Shown: positions 1-8,999, counted from the first letter of the stretch. The stretch: 62,023 nt of DNA from Deltaproteobacteria bacterium (GCA_016219015.1 JACRCL010000009.1:1-62023); one strand, 5' to 3'. Numbers and translations: made by a program. Notes: a model not told the origin generated them from the letters alone.

Positions 1-132
1 ACAGACTTCAGTAAGATAACCGATAAACAGATTGCAATAATCGAATCTCTAATCAACAACAGGCCCAGAAAATGCCTGGGCTTCAAAAAACCAATCGAAG
101 TAGCTGCTCCCTTCGTTGCACTTCGAGGTTGA
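1..132 (+). CDS. IS30-family transposase, C-terminal fragment (cut by window start)
   Basis: The frame is open from base 1 to a TGA at 130-132 and gives 43 residues. It contains the NNRPRKCLGFKKPIE motif and ends VALRG, the usual end of IS30-family DDE transposases (NRPRK.LG...P.E...VALR). The bases just after the stop resemble an IS30-type right end. Only the C-terminus lies in the window, so intactness of the element cannot be judged. Seen: motif and stop. Family assignment rests on that motif alone. Confidence 0.75.
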   Translation, partial: TDFSKITDKQIAIIESLINNRPRKCLGFKKPIEVAAPFVALRG

Positions 133-162
133 ATTCGGGTTATAAAAGAATCCGACCTTGAA

Positions 163-215
163 AAAAATCTTTTTGCGCATTGCCATGCGCTTCCGGGGCA
201 CAGGCTCAGCTCAAC
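163..215. repeat. Repeat family D, partial copy 1
   Basis: The TTTTTGCGCATTGCCATGCG core followed by cttccggggcacaggctc matches the first ~50 bp of the longer copies at 41948-42107 and 53126-53286. The rest of the element is missing here. It lies between the IS30 fragment and the ANTAR regulator. Confidence 0.6.
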
Positions 216-797
216 CTAAACTCCCCCTTTTTTCTCAAAGGCCATTATGATGACCTCGGCTATGTCCGTCATCGATTTTCTCTTGTCCATGCTGATCTTC
301 CTTATCCTTGCGAAGGCCTCGGCCTCGGTTATCTTCTCCCTTTCCATGAGAAGCCCTTTCGCCTTCTCTATAGATTTGCGCGCCTGGAGCGCGCCCTTGA
401 GCTCTATGTTCTCATCCCTTAACGCCCTGAACTCCTGGAACCTCGTTGCCGCGAGCTCTATGGCAGGGGCCAGCTCCTCCTGCCTCACGGGCTTTATGAG
501 ATAGCCCATCACCCCGGCCTCGGCCGCCCTCTTTATAGTATCCTCGTCGTCCCTTGCCGTAAGGAGTATTACCGGCGTCGGGCAGGTCTGGCTTATCTCA
601 GAGGCCGCCTCGATGCCTTCCTTTACGGGCATCTTTACGTCCATTATCACGAGGTCGGGAGACCTCAATCTGCATATCTCGACGGCCTCGGCTCCGTTCG
701 AGCCTTCGGCTATTATATTGTAGCCGCTGTCCTGGACGAGCCCCTTCAACACGAGCCTTTCAGATGCGTTGTCGTCGATTATCGCAATATTCCTCAT
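216..797 (-). CDS. Response regulator with ANTAR RNA-binding output domain
   Basis: 193 aa. A receiver domain occupies residues 1-120, with acidic pair D8/D9, phosphoacceptor D53 in LVIMDVKMP, and K103 in LIKPV. A coiled-coil linker leads to a C-terminal ANTAR domain (KSIEKAKGLLMER...AFARIRKISM), which in the AmiR/NasR family binds RNA hairpins and prevents transcription termination. The predicted role is a phosphorylation-controlled antiterminator; the target is unknown. The ATG at 797 is chosen because the receiver domain starts right there. No Shine-Dalgarno is visible, but TGCTATTAT (minus strand, -10 at 806-811) lies 8 nt upstream, so the mRNA may be leaderless. No partner kinase is adjacent. 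Confidence 0.88.
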   Translation of the reverse strand: MRNIAIIDDNASERLVLKGLVQDSGYNIIAEGSNGAEAVEICRLRSPDLVIMDVKMPVKEGIEAASEISQTCPTPVILLTARDDEDTIKRAAEAGVMGYLIKPVRQEELAPAIELAATRFQEFRALRDENIELKGALQARKSIEKAKGLLMEREKITEAEAFARIRKISMDKRKSMTDIAEVIIMAFEKKGGV

Positions 798-805
798 GAA
801 AGGGA

Positions 806-814
806 ATAATAGCA
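806..814 (-). promoter_or_regulatory. Extended -10 promoter of the ANTAR regulator
   Basis: On the minus strand the sequence reads TGC-TATTAT (TGn plus 5/6 of the -10 consensus). The expected start site is 1-3 nt before the ATG at 797. Confidence 0.45.
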
Positions 815-858
815 AATTCAGTGCCAAGCGGGTTTACTGCGGTTTCGGCGCGGGCGGG

Positions 859-2376
859 CTAACTGCGGCTTTTGGTCTGCGTGTTTTTAGGGCTATGGTG
901 GTCAACTTTTAGGCAGTTCTTGATGGCAAGGCGGTACAGCTCCATGTACCTCCTTGCGGACTCCTCCCATGAGAAGTTCTCGTCCATGGCCCTTCTCTGA
1001 AGCTCCGCCCACTTCTTTTTATCCTTATAAAGCTCAACGGCCTCCCTGACCTTCTGTACCAGGGCTGAAGCGGAGTACTCCTTGAACTTGAAGCCGTTGC
1101 CGTCGTTATCCCTGTAGTCGCGTACAGTGTCCTCCAGCCCGCCGGTGGCCCTCACGACCGGGATGGTGCCGTACCTCAAGCTGTATATCTGGTTGAGCCC
1201 GCACGGCTCGTACCGGGACGGCATCAGGAACATGTCCGAGCCCGCCTCCACGAGGTGCGAAAGCCCGTTATTGAAGGCTATCCTTACCGAAAGCCTTTTC
1301 GGGTAAAGTGCGGCGAGCCCCTCCATCAGGTCCTGGAACTTCTTGTCCCCGGAGCCGAGGACGATCAACCCGATATCGAGCTTCATAAGCTCCGGCATCG
1401 CCTCGGCGAGGATGTCGAAGCCCTTCTGGGCCGCGAGCCTCGATATCATGCCGATAAGCGGCACATCCGGCTTGAGCTTCAACCCGAACTCCTTCAAGAG
1501 CTTTTTCTTGCAGGCGAGTTTTCCCGAGAGGTCCTCCGCTGAATATTTTTCGGGCAGGCGCAGGTCGCTTGAGGGGTCCCATTCCCCGTAATCGACGCCG
1601 TTCAAGACCCCGTGGAGGTCGGACTTCCTGTTTTTCAGAAAACCCTCGAGGCCGCACCCGTACTCCGGGGTCTGTATCTCCTTGCTGTACTGCCTGCTTA
1701 CGGTGGTGAGGATGTCGGCGTACGCGAGCCCGGCCTTCAAGAGGTTCACCTGCCCCCAGAACTCGACACCCTCGGGGTTGAACAGGGCCGGGCTCAGGTG
1801 CGTGAGATCGAAGAGGTCTCCGGGGAAGAGCCCCTGGTACGCGATATTGTGGATGGTAAAGACCGTCGCCGTCCTGGAGAAGAACGGGTCTTTCCTGTAG
1901 ACGTCTTTCAGATACGCGGGCAGCAGCCCGGTCTGCCAGTCGTTGCAGTGTATTATGTCCGGGGCAAAGCCGCCGAAACCTCCGGCCTTCAAAAGCTCGA
2001 GCACGCCCCTTGAGAAAAAGGCGTATCTTTCGAGATTGTCGAAGTAATCTCCCTCAGGCGTGCCGTAAAGGTAGGTCCTGTCGTAGAACTCGTCCCTTTT
2101 TATGAAGTATACGGGCACTCCGTCATGGGAGGACAGGAAGACCTGACCGGAGATATTGCGCTTCCCTATGGGGACGGTTATCTCGAGGCCCGTCTGTCCG
2201 GGCCTTGCGCCTTTAAGCTCGACATGCCTGTAATAAGGAAGGACGAGGATGACCTTGCAACCGAACCTTTTAAGCGCGAGCGGGAGCGACCCGGCCACGT
2301 CCGCGAGGCCACCCGTCTTTGCGAAAGGCTCGGCCTCGGGGGAGGCTATGACCACGTTCAATCCGCTCTGCTCCAT
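859..2376 (-). CDS. glgA: Glycogen synthase (ADP-glucose:glucan glucosyltransferase, GT5)
   Basis: 505 aa, near the usual bacterial GlgA length (about 480). Transfers glucose from ADP-glucose to the non-reducing end of alpha-1,4-glucan in the cytoplasm. The N-terminal KTGGLADV motif has K20, the ADP-glucose-binding lysine of the family. The second Rossmann domain carries SRYEPCGLNQIYSLRYG with E390 at the catalytic position, followed by RATGGLEDTV. The ATG at 2376 is used because homology begins at MEQSGLNVVIASPEAEP; the reading frame continues upstream only through repeat DNA. No other glycogen gene is adjacent, but galU (sugar-nucleotide metabolism) lies about 8 kb away. The last ~15 residues are polar and not part of the conserved fold. 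Confidence 0.95.
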   Translation of the reverse strand: MEQSGLNVVIASPEAEPFAKTGGLADVAGSLPLALKRFGCKVILVLPYYRHVELKGARPGQTGLEITVPIGKRNISGQVFLSSHDGVPVYFIKRDEFYDRTYLYGTPEGDYFDNLERYAFFSRGVLELLKAGGFGGFAPDIIHCNDWQTGLLPAYLKDVYRKDPFFSRTATVFTIHNIAYQGLFPGDLFDLTHLSPALFNPEGVEFWGQVNLLKAGLAYADILTTVSRQYSKEIQTPEYGCGLEGFLKNRKSDLHGVLNGVDYGEWDPSSDLRLPEKYSAEDLSGKLACKKKLLKEFGLKLKPDVPLIGMISRLAAQKGFDILAEAMPELMKLDIGLIVLGSGDKKFQDLMEGLAALYPKRLSVRIAFNNGLSHLVEAGSDMFLMPSRYEPCGLNQIYSLRYGTIPVVRATGGLEDTVRDYRDNDGNGFKFKEYSASALVQKVREAVELYKDKKKWAELQRRAMDENFSWEESARRYMELYRLAIKNCLKVDHHSPKNTQTKSRS

Positions 2377-2444
2377 AGCGCTAAAACTTAACAGAAAAGA
2401 GAGATGGTTGCAAGGGGGGGGAGAGAAGAGGTTTATTTCAGTGG

Positions 2445-2552
2445 GCGTGTGAGCCGAAGCCCTGAGCGAAGCGAAGGGGAAGAATCCCGGGCTGATGAAA
2501 TAAAGAAGCTGCGAGATTCTTCGTCGCCTCCGGCTCCTCAGAATGACGACTT
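2445..2552. repeat. Intergenic repeat-like sequence
   Basis: The glgA-uvrD gap (2377-2684) contains imperfect inverted pieces: gcgaagcgaaggggaagaatc, and later gcgagattcttcgtcgcctc followed by ggctcctcagaatgacgac. From memory, similar sequence occurs as a dispersed repeat in many bacterial genomes. It is not coding. Nothing else is recognisable in the gap apart from a weak promoter candidate near 2607-2635. Confidence 0.4.
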
Positions 2553-2684
2553 TGGGGGCTTTTTTAGCCACTGCTAAAATATTGCGTCATCTTCTTTTCA
2601 TTCCGTTTGCCTCTTCAAAATCTTTATGTTAAAAAATTAGTATCAGAATTTTTCCGGCAATCGGCCGAGGGAAGATTTTTATCC

Positions 2685-4868
2685 ATGCTCCTTAAATCCT
2701 TAAACACCATGCAGGCTGAGGCGGTCACGTTCGGCGATGGGCCGCTGCTTATTCTTGCAGGCGCCGGCAGCGGCAAGACCCGTGTCCTCACGGCCCGGAT
2801 AGCCTACCTCATCCTCAAAAAGGGGGTAGCCCCGGAGAGTATCCTCGCTGTCACGTTCACGAACAAAGCGGCCGGTGAGATGAGGGAGCGGCTTTTTAAG
2901 CTCATTGGCCCCGAGGCCAAGTCCCTCTGGCTCGGCACGTTCCATTCGCTCGGCCTACGGCTGCTGCGTAGGGAGGCGCGCGCCGCCGGGGTCACTAACG
3001 AGCTTACGGTCTATAACGACGACGACCAGCTCGCCCTCATAAAAGAGGCTATGAGGGAGCTCTCCATAAACGAAAAGTCCTATTCGCCCAAGGCCATCCT
3101 TGCCCGGATTAACCAGGCGAAGAACGAGAACATCAGCCATTCGGAGTATCTTAACCACGCCGACGACTTCCTCTCGGAGAGAGTAGCCAAGGTCTATTCC
3201 CTGTACCAGAAAAAGCTCCGCGAGTTCGGCTGCATGGACTTCGGCGACCTTATCTGCGAGCCGATAAACCTGCTTAAAAATAATCCCGCCATACTGGGGA
3301 AGTACCAGGCCCATTTCAGCCACATCCTCGTTGACGAGTACCAGGACACGAACAGGGCGCAGTATATGTTCACCAACATGCTCGCGTCGGGCACGAGGAA
3401 CCTCCTGGCGGTGGGCGACCCGGACCAGTCGATATACGCGTGGAGGGGGGCGGACATCTCGAACATACTCGACTTCGAGAAAGACTATCCCGACGCCACT
3501 GTCCTCCGGCTTGAGCAGAACTACCGCTCCACGAAGAACATCCTCTCCGCCGCCAACTCGGTGATAAAGAGGAACAGGAAAAGGCTGGAAAAGACGCTCT
3601 GGACGGACAACCTCGACGGCGTGCCCGTAATATACGAAGAGGCGCAGGACGAGTACAGCGAGGCCGGGGCCGTAATAAAAAAGGTCAAGGCCCTCAGCAA
3701 GGAAAAATCCCTCTCGTACAGGGACTTCGCCGTCTTCTACAGGACGAACGCGCAGTCAAGGGTATTCGAGGAAAGGCTCATAAGGGAAGGCATCCCGTAT
3801 ATAATCGTCGGCGGGGTGAAGTTCTACGACAGGATGGAGATACGCGACGCGCTCGCTTACCTGAGGTTCATAGCCAACCCGAACGACTCCCTGAGCCTGA
3901 AGCGCATAATAAACACCCCTCCGAGGGGCGTCGGCGCGGCCACCATAGAAAAGGTCCAGGCGTTGAGCGTACAGCTCGGGGTGCCGCTCTTCGAGGCGTT
4001 CAAGGAGGCGCTTGTAAGGGGGCTCCTCCAGAAGACGAAGGTAGCGCGCTTCATCGAGGCCTGCGAGGACTTTAAAAAGGGGCTCGGCACATTGAGCCTC
4101 CACGAGCTGGCCCTCAGGCTCCTTGAGGACTCCGGCTACATGCTCATGTGGCAGGAGGAAGGCAACGAGGAGGCCCTTGAGAGGGTGGAGAACCTTTTCG
4201 AGTTCACGTCGGCCATAAAGGACTTCGAGGCGGCCAACCCCGGCGCAACGCTCTCCGGGTTCCTCGACCACGTGGCGCTCATAAGCGATATCGACAGCTA
4301 CGAGGAGAAGGCCGACAGGATGACGCTGATGACCCTGCACTCGGCCAAGGGGCTTGAGTTCAAGGCCGTATTCCTCGCCGGGATGGAAGAGGGGCTTTTC
4401 CCGCATTCAAGGTCGATCGACGACCCGGAAGGCATAGAGGAGGAGCGGAGGCTCTGCTACGTCGGCATGACGAGGGCAAGGGAGGAGCTATTCCTCCTTT
4501 CGGCAAAGACACGGACGATATACGGCGAGACCAGGGCGCAGATACGGTCGAGGTTCATAGAAGAGATAGCCCCGGAGTTCCTTACCATCATAGAGGCCGA
4601 GGACCGGAGGATAAAAAAGACATATTCCGACGAGGTCTATTACACCACCGAGGACAGCCAGACGCCCCACACGGAGCAGGTCTTTTATGACGAGCCCGTA
4701 TCCGAGGTCTGGAGGGTAGGCGCGAAGGTGAAACACCCGGCCTTCGGCATAGGGGTCATAAGGGAGCGCTCAGGCCGGGGGGATGAGATGAAGCTTACGG
4801 TGAGCTTTGAGGACAAAGGGGTAAAGAAGCTCGCCGTAAAGTACGCGCCGCTGACGCCGGTCGGATAA
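2685..4868 (+). CDS. UvrD/PcrA-type SF1 DNA helicase
   Basis: 727 aa. A 3'-5' ATP-dependent helicase for excision repair and clearing of replication conflicts. Motifs are in order: Q-motif region (LNTMQAEAV), Walker A GAGSGKT with K31, TFTNKAAGEM (motif Ia), DEYQDTNRAQ with D217/E218 (motif II), GDPDQSIYAWRGA (motif III), QNYRS (motif IV), LMTLHSAKGLEF (motif V) and VGMTRAREEL (motif VI). A C-terminal Tudor-like module (VWRVGAKVKHPAFGIGVI) is typical of PcrA/UvrD and links it to RNA polymerase. ATG 2685 has gagggaag about 10 nt upstream; ATG 2709 is an alternative. It is the last housekeeping gene before the CRISPR locus. Confidence 0.93.
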   Translation: MLLKSLNTMQAEAVTFGDGPLLILAGAGSGKTRVLTARIAYLILKKGVAPESILAVTFTNKAAGEMRERLFKLIGPEAKSLWLGTFHSLGLRLLRREARAAGVTNELTVYNDDDQLALIKEAMRELSINEKSYSPKAILARINQAKNENISHSEYLNHADDFLSERVAKVYSLYQKKLREFGCMDFGDLICEPINLLKNNPAILGKYQAHFSHILVDEYQDTNRAQYMFTNMLASGTRNLLAVGDPDQSIYAWRGADISNILDFEKDYPDATVLRLEQNYRSTKNILSAANSVIKRNRKRLEKTLWTDNLDGVPVIYEEAQDEYSEAGAVIKKVKALSKEKSLSYRDFAVFYRTNAQSRVFEERLIREGIPYIIVGGVKFYDRMEIRDALAYLRFIANPNDSLSLKRIINTPPRGVGAATIEKVQALSVQLGVPLFEAFKEALVRGLLQKTKVARFIEACEDFKKGLGTLSLHELALRLLEDSGYMLMWQEEGNEEALERVENLFEFTSAIKDFEAANPGATLSGFLDHVALISDIDSYEEKADRMTLMTLHSAKGLEFKAVFLAGMEEGLFPHSRSIDDPEGIEEERRLCYVGMTRAREELFLLSAKTRTIYGETRAQIRSRFIEEIAPEFLTIIEAEDRRIKKTYSDEVYYTTEDSQTPHTEQVFYDEPVSEVWRVGAKVKHPAFGIGVIRERSGRGDEMKLTVSFEDKGVKKLAVKYAPLTPVG

Positions 4869-4962
4869 TCCTGCTTAAAATTTTATTTAGAAAAACTCTC
4901 TTTTTAAATAAATTCTTGAATTTCTAACCTCAATTCTTTATAATCAATCCAAAATCCAAAAC

Positions 4963-4992
4963 AAAAAAAAGCCCCTCGCTTGCGCGAGAGGC
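4963..4992 (-). terminator. Rho-independent terminator ending tracrRNA
   Basis: The minus strand reads CCTCTCGC-GCAA-GCGAGGGG followed by T8. It forms the 3' hairpin of the tracrRNA and also separates it from the convergent uvrD transcript. Confidence 0.9.
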
Positions 4993-5075
4993 TTTAAGGT
5001 TTACCCCGTTCGGGGCTATCCTGCGAAGCTTTCGCTTCTTATTGTGGAAAGCAGGGCAGGCATTTGTTTGGTATG
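4963..5075 (-). ncRNA. tracrRNA of the type II-C CRISPR system
   Basis: On the minus strand the RNA starts near 5075 and carries the anti-repeat (5041-5073). The 21 nt 5053-5073 match the array repeat perfectly, then a bulge (AAAGCA against TTTGC) and a second duplex (ATTGTGG against GTTGTGG). Three hairpins follow: GAAGC-GAAA-GCTTC (5025-5038), ACCCCGTTCGGGGT-like (5003-5016) and a GC-rich terminator with GCAA loop (4971-4992) running into eight T (4970-4963). Predicted length is about 113 nt. It pairs with the crRNA repeat and is bound by Cas9. The orientation requires the crRNA to be read from the minus strand of the array, which agrees with the promoter in each repeat. Confidence 0.9.
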
Positions 5076-5093
5076 GCATTAAAATAATAGAAT
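5064..5093 (+). promoter_or_regulatory. Candidate cas9 promoter, interlocked with the tracrRNA promoter
   Basis: Plus strand: -35 TTGTTT (5064-5069), 18-bp spacer, -10 TAGAAT (5088-5093). The start near 5100 would give a short leader with AAGGGG (5108-5113) before the ATG at 5118. The -35 lies inside the anti-repeat. Confidence 0.5.
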
Positions 5094-5109
5094 ACGCTGA
5101 GAATGTCAA
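5081..5109 (-). promoter_or_regulatory. tracrRNA promoter
   Basis: Minus strand: -35 TTGACA (5109-5104, perfect consensus), 17-bp spacer, -10 TATTTT (5086-5081). The predicted start at about 5074-5075 lies just upstream of the anti-repeat. The -35 box overlaps the first possible cas9 ATG (5103). Confidence 0.75.
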
Positions 5110-5117
5110 GGGGCAAA

Positions 5118-8069
5118 ATGAAAAATACTGTTTCAACGCTTGGACTCGACATCGGAACCAACTCCATTGGATGGGCTTTGGTCGAGCATAACAACAGCCG
5201 GGAGCCTTCGGGCTTGACCGCATGCGGCTCAAGGATATTCTCCGAGGCGGTTGACCCCAAAACCAATATTCCCAAAAATCAGGCGCGCCGGGCCGCACGT
5301 TCCGCGCGAAAACTCGTTGCGAGACGGAAGATGAGGCGCAATAAAGTGCTCAATCTACTAACTGGAAATGGCTTGCTTCCTGAAGATGCAATCGAGCGCC
5401 AGAGATTATTTACTGATAAATCCTTCGACCCTTATAGGCTCAGGAAGATATCGCTCAACGATAAGCTTTCGCCGCATGAATTAGGAAGGGCATTATTCCA
5501 TTTATCACAGAGGCGCGGCTTCCAGAGCAGCCGGAAAACGTCCTCTAAAGACGAAGGCATGATAAAAAGCGCGATAAGCTCGCTGCGTCAGGAGATGACC
5601 GACACGAAAAGCCGCACATTGGGAGAATTTCTGGCAGAACGGCCCAAAAAGCGGAATCGTTTTACAGACCGAGCCATGTATCAAGAAGAGTTCGAGCTTA
5701 TATGGCGGACGCAGCAAAAATATCATCCCGAACTGCTGAATTCCGCCCTCAAGGTGGCCGTCCATAACGGAATATTCTTCCAGCGCCCTCTAAAACTCCA
5801 GAAAAACCTTGTGGGGAGATGCACCTTCGAGCCTGGACGAAAACGCGCGGCCAGGGCCTTGCTCGAAACTCAAAGGTTCAGAATCCTTCAGGACCTGAAC
5901 CATCTCGCAGTTAAAAACCCTCTCACCCGAGTATTTAGGTCGCTTACAGGCGCGGAGCGTCAAAAGCTGCTGGAGCTTCTTGAGAAGCAAAAAAACCTGA
6001 GTTGGAATAAGGCCCGCTCTGCGTTAAAACTTCATGAAGGAGAAGTTTTTAATCTTGAGGAAGGTAAAAAGAAAGAACTTATCGGCAACCGCACCGAGTA
6101 TGCCCTGCGCTCAGTTCTCGGTGAACATTGGGATAAGATATCGTCGAAGGAACGGAACTCGCTTATTACCGACATGCTTACAATTGATAACGAGAAAGGT
6201 TTCCTCAAACGAATGACAGAGCACTGGGGCTTTGATGCTGAAAAAGCGGAAAAGCTTGCCAAGACTGAACTGGAGCCGGGCTATGCAAGGCTTTCATTTA
6301 AAGCAATAAATAAAGTCCTGCCCTATCTCGAAGAGGGTTTGACTTACGATAAGGCCTGCCTCGCGGCTGGATACGACCACTCCAATAATAACGAGATAAC
6401 GACATCGAAAAGCCTTGGAGAGCCGCCCTCCCTGCGTAACCCCGTTGTGCAGAAAGCGCTCTACGAGACACGCAGAGTCGTAAACGGGATCATCCGCCAG
6501 TACGGCAGGCCCGCGGTCATACGGATAGAGATGGCGCGCGACATGAAGCTGACCCGGAGGCAAAAGACAGAGCTTCAAAAGGAGCAGAAGAACAGGGAAA
6601 AGGCAAACGAGCTGGCGCGGGGGATCCTGCAAAACGAGTTTGGCATCCAAAACCCTTCAAGGGATGATATTCAGAAATACCAGATGTGGAACGAGTGCGG
6701 GAATATCTGTCCATACACGGGTACCGTAATTTCCAAAGAGATGCTCTTTTCACCCGAAGTGGATATAGAGCATATCCTGCCTTACAGCCGCTCACTCGAC
6801 GACTCCTACATGAACAAGACCCTTTGCACAGCTGCCGAGAACCGCTCCATAAAACACAACAGGACGCCTTACGAAGCATATAATGCCGACGGGGAAAAAT
6901 ATCAGGCGATACTCCAGCGTGCAAAAGCCCTCCCACACCCCAAGCGCAGGCGCTTTGAACAGAAGGAGATAGATACGGATAAATTCGTGGAGAGGCAATT
7001 AAACGATACGCGCTATATATGCGTTGAGGTCAAGAGATACCTTCAGCAGACCGGCGCAACCATCGAGGTCAGCAAAGGTGCGGCCACCGCAGCTCTGCGC
7101 AGGCGCTGGAACCTTAATAAAATCCTTTCCGCTGACGGCTCCGGGGAAAAGAACCGCTCGGACCACAGGCATCATGCGATAGACGCCACCGTAATCGCGC
7201 TCACCTCAAGAAGCCTGTTTCAGAAGCTATCGAGGCTTTCGGCAGAAACCGGCGCAAGCTTAAGCGAGCGGGGGTTCCACCTTGATAAGCCGTGGCCTTC
7301 CTTTTATGACGACGTGCGGGGGAAGATAGAAGGCATTATAGTATCCCACGCCTCACGCAGAAAAATAACCGATGCCTTTCATCAGGATACCGCATACGGA
7401 TACATAAATGGGAACGGGTGCTTTGCTTATAGAAAACCGCTGGCGGATTTAAGGACATTGAGCATGGTCGAGGATATAGGCGATTATAAAGTCAGGGAAC
7501 TCGTAAACAAAAGGCTCAATGAATTCAACGGGGATTTCAAAAAAGCCTTCGGCAACCCCGAAAACCCTCTTCTGCATCTGGATGGAAAAACTCCGATAAA
7601 ATCCGTAAGGCTCCATGTAAAAGCGAACGAAGCCTCCATGCACCCCGTAAAAAAAGACGGCAAGGCCTACAAATATTTTAAGCTGGAGAACAACCACCAT
7701 GTCGAGATAATAGAGAACGTCACGACAGGCAAACGGGAAGGCAGATTCGTACCCACAATAGACGCCGCGCGGCGGGCGAGAATAGATAAAAAAACTATCG
7801 TCAAGCGCGACCATGGCCCGGAATGGAAGTTCATCATGTCCCTTTGCATAAATGATATGGTGGAGATTACCGATAAGGACGGGGGAAAAAGGTATTACAG
7901 GGTCAAGGAGATGTCCGGGCCGATAAATAGGATTGTTTTAAGAGATCATCTCGTAACTGCCACGAGCGATAACGCTGGAATCTTGAGGTGCACCCCCAAT
8001 TCCCTGCCGTCATCCTGCAGAAAAATTTCTGTAGATTGCCTCGGAGATGTAATGCCCTGCAACGATTAA
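5118..8069 (+). CDS. cas9: Cas9 RNA-guided DNA endonuclease, compact type II-C
   Basis: 983 aa from ATG 5118, which has AAGGGG 4 nt upstream; the ATG at 5103 has no such site. Domains in order: RuvC-I (LGLDIGTNSIGWALV, catalytic D11), Arg-rich bridge helix (about residues 52-75), REC lobe (about 80-450), RuvC-II (IRIEMARD, E471), HNH (EVDIEHILPYSRS, H552; later NKTL and ENRS asparagines), RuvC-III (DHRHHAIDATVIAL, H686 and D689), then a C-terminal PAM-interacting region. All catalytic residues are present. Length resembles C. jejuni Cas9 (984 aa). It uses crRNA:tracrRNA to cut foreign DNA. No cas4 or csn2 is nearby, hence II-C. Codon use looks more AT-rich than in neighbours, consistent with transfer. 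Confidence 0.97.
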   Translation: MKNTVSTLGLDIGTNSIGWALVEHNNSREPSGLTACGSRIFSEAVDPKTNIPKNQARRAARSARKLVARRKMRRNKVLNLLTGNGLLPEDAIERQRLFTDKSFDPYRLRKISLNDKLSPHELGRALFHLSQRRGFQSSRKTSSKDEGMIKSAISSLRQEMTDTKSRTLGEFLAERPKKRNRFTDRAMYQEEFELIWRTQQKYHPELLNSALKVAVHNGIFFQRPLKLQKNLVGRCTFEPGRKRAARALLETQRFRILQDLNHLAVKNPLTRVFRSLTGAERQKLLELLEKQKNLSWNKARSALKLHEGEVFNLEEGKKKELIGNRTEYALRSVLGEHWDKISSKERNSLITDMLTIDNEKGFLKRMTEHWGFDAEKAEKLAKTELEPGYARLSFKAINKVLPYLEEGLTYDKACLAAGYDHSNNNEITTSKSLGEPPSLRNPVVQKALYETRRVVNGIIRQYGRPAVIRIEMARDMKLTRRQKTELQKEQKNREKANELARGILQNEFGIQNPSRDDIQKYQMWNECGNICPYTGTVISKEMLFSPEVDIEHILPYSRSLDDSYMNKTLCTAAENRSIKHNRTPYEAYNADGEKYQAILQRAKALPHPKRRRFEQKEIDTDKFVERQLNDTRYICVEVKRYLQQTGATIEVSKGAATAALRRRWNLNKILSADGSGEKNRSDHRHHAIDATVIALTSRSLFQKLSRLSAETGASLSERGFHLDKPWPSFYDDVRGKIEGIIVSHASRRKITDAFHQDTAYGYINGNGCFAYRKPLADLRTLSMVEDIGDYKVRELVNKRLNEFNGDFKKAFGNPENPLLHLDGKTPIKSVRLHVKANEASMHPVKKDGKAYKYFKLENNHHVEIIENVTTGKREGRFVPTIDAARRARIDKKTIVKRDHGPEWKFIMSLCINDMVEITDKDGGKRYYRVKEMSGPINRIVLRDHLVTATSDNAGILRCTPNSLPSSCRKISVDCLGDVMPCND

Positions 8070-8111
8070 GAAAACTTGCGCGCCGGGATTTGTCTGGTAT
8101 CCTTATCTGGC

Positions 8112-8999
8112 ATGATCAAAAGGGTGGTGGAAATAAGCGCCCCCGCGCGGCTGGCCCTTAAGAACCGTCAGATGTCGATCGAGCGGGAGGGGTATGACCC
8201 TGTTACGGTCCCGGTCGAGGACATCGGCTTATTGATATTGGACCACCCCGCCATCAGCCATACTCAGGGTCTCCTTGCCGCCTGTTTTGAGAATAACGTC
8301 GCCGTGCTCTTATGCGGCACCAGGCGCCTGCCGGGCGCCGTCCTTACGCCGCTTGAGGGCAACAGCCTGCAAAGCAGGACCATAGCACAGCAGGTCCAAA
8401 TCACAAGGCCCGTTCGCAAGCGCCTCTGGCAGGCGATAATCAGGGCGAAGATACGCCAGCAGGCAACTGTCTTAAGCCATGCGGCGGAAGGCGAAAACCC
8501 TCTTTTCGCCTATGCCGCGAGGGTAAAAAGCGGCGACCCTGACAACATCGAGGCTCAGGCCGCGCGCATTTACTGGCAAAGGCTCTTCGGCAAGGACTTC
8601 CGCCGTGACCCGGATACCCCCGGCATCAACAGCCTGCTTAACTATGGCTACGCCGTTATGCGGGCGGCGGTTGCCCGCGCGTTGGTCGGCACCGGCCTTC
8701 ATCCCTCCTTGGGGATACACCACCATAACCAATACAACAGCTTCTGCCTTGCGGATGACCTGATAGAGCCTCTTAGGCCGGCTGTAGACCTCAGGGTTTA
8801 CATGATCGGCAAAATGACCCCGCCAATTGAACTGGAGCTTACTCCTGAAAACAAGCGCGCGCTATTGGAAGTATTAAGCTGGGACTTTCTGATTAACGGC
8901 GGACGCTTGCCTTTAATGCCTGCGCTGCACCACTATGCCGCAAGCGTCCGGAAGGCAATATGCGGTGAGGTTGAAAAAGTGGAGATACCCTGTCTATGA
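8112..8999 (+). CDS. cas1: Cas1 spacer integrase
   Basis: 295 aa. The start MIKRVVEISAPARL is the usual type II Cas1 beginning; reading further upstream (TTG 8076) adds residues not seen in the family. Central helical domain with HAAEGENPLFAY (acidic catalytic site region), INSLLNYGYAVMRA, and GLHPSLGIHHHNQYNSFCLADDLIEPLRP with the conserved His and Asp metal ligands. With Cas2 it captures prespacers and inserts them at the leader end of the array. It begins 42 nt after cas9 and overlaps cas2 by 4 nt (ATGA), so the three genes form one operon. Confidence 0.96.
   Translation: MIKRVVEISAPARLALKNRQMSIEREGYDPVTVPVEDIGLLILDHPAISHTQGLLAACFENNVAVLLCGTRRLPGAVLTPLEGNSLQSRTIAQQVQITRPVRKRLWQAIIRAKIRQQATVLSHAAEGENPLFAYAARVKSGDPDNIEAQAARIYWQRLFGKDFRRDPDTPGINSLLNYGYAVMRAAVARALVGTGLHPSLGIHHHNQYNSFCLADDLIEPLRPAVDLRVYMIGKMTPPIELELTPENKRALLEVLSWDFLINGGRLPLMPALHHYAASVRKAICGEVEKVEIPCL

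Noticed and set aside
2377-2571. N-terminal extension of GlgA
   Set aside because: The upstream frame runs through repeat DNA; conserved GlgA sequence begins at the ATG at 2376.
5103-5117. ATG 5103 as the cas9 start
   Set aside because: No Shine-Dalgarno, and it overlaps the tracrRNA -35 box; ATG 5118 has AAGGGG. Not fully excluded, since a transcript starting near 5100 could be nearly leaderless.
5431-5450. Possible self-target of spacer 6 in cas9
   Set aside because: Spacer 6 and cas9 share ggctcagg with nearby similarity, but an indel and mismatch interrupt it; likely chance.
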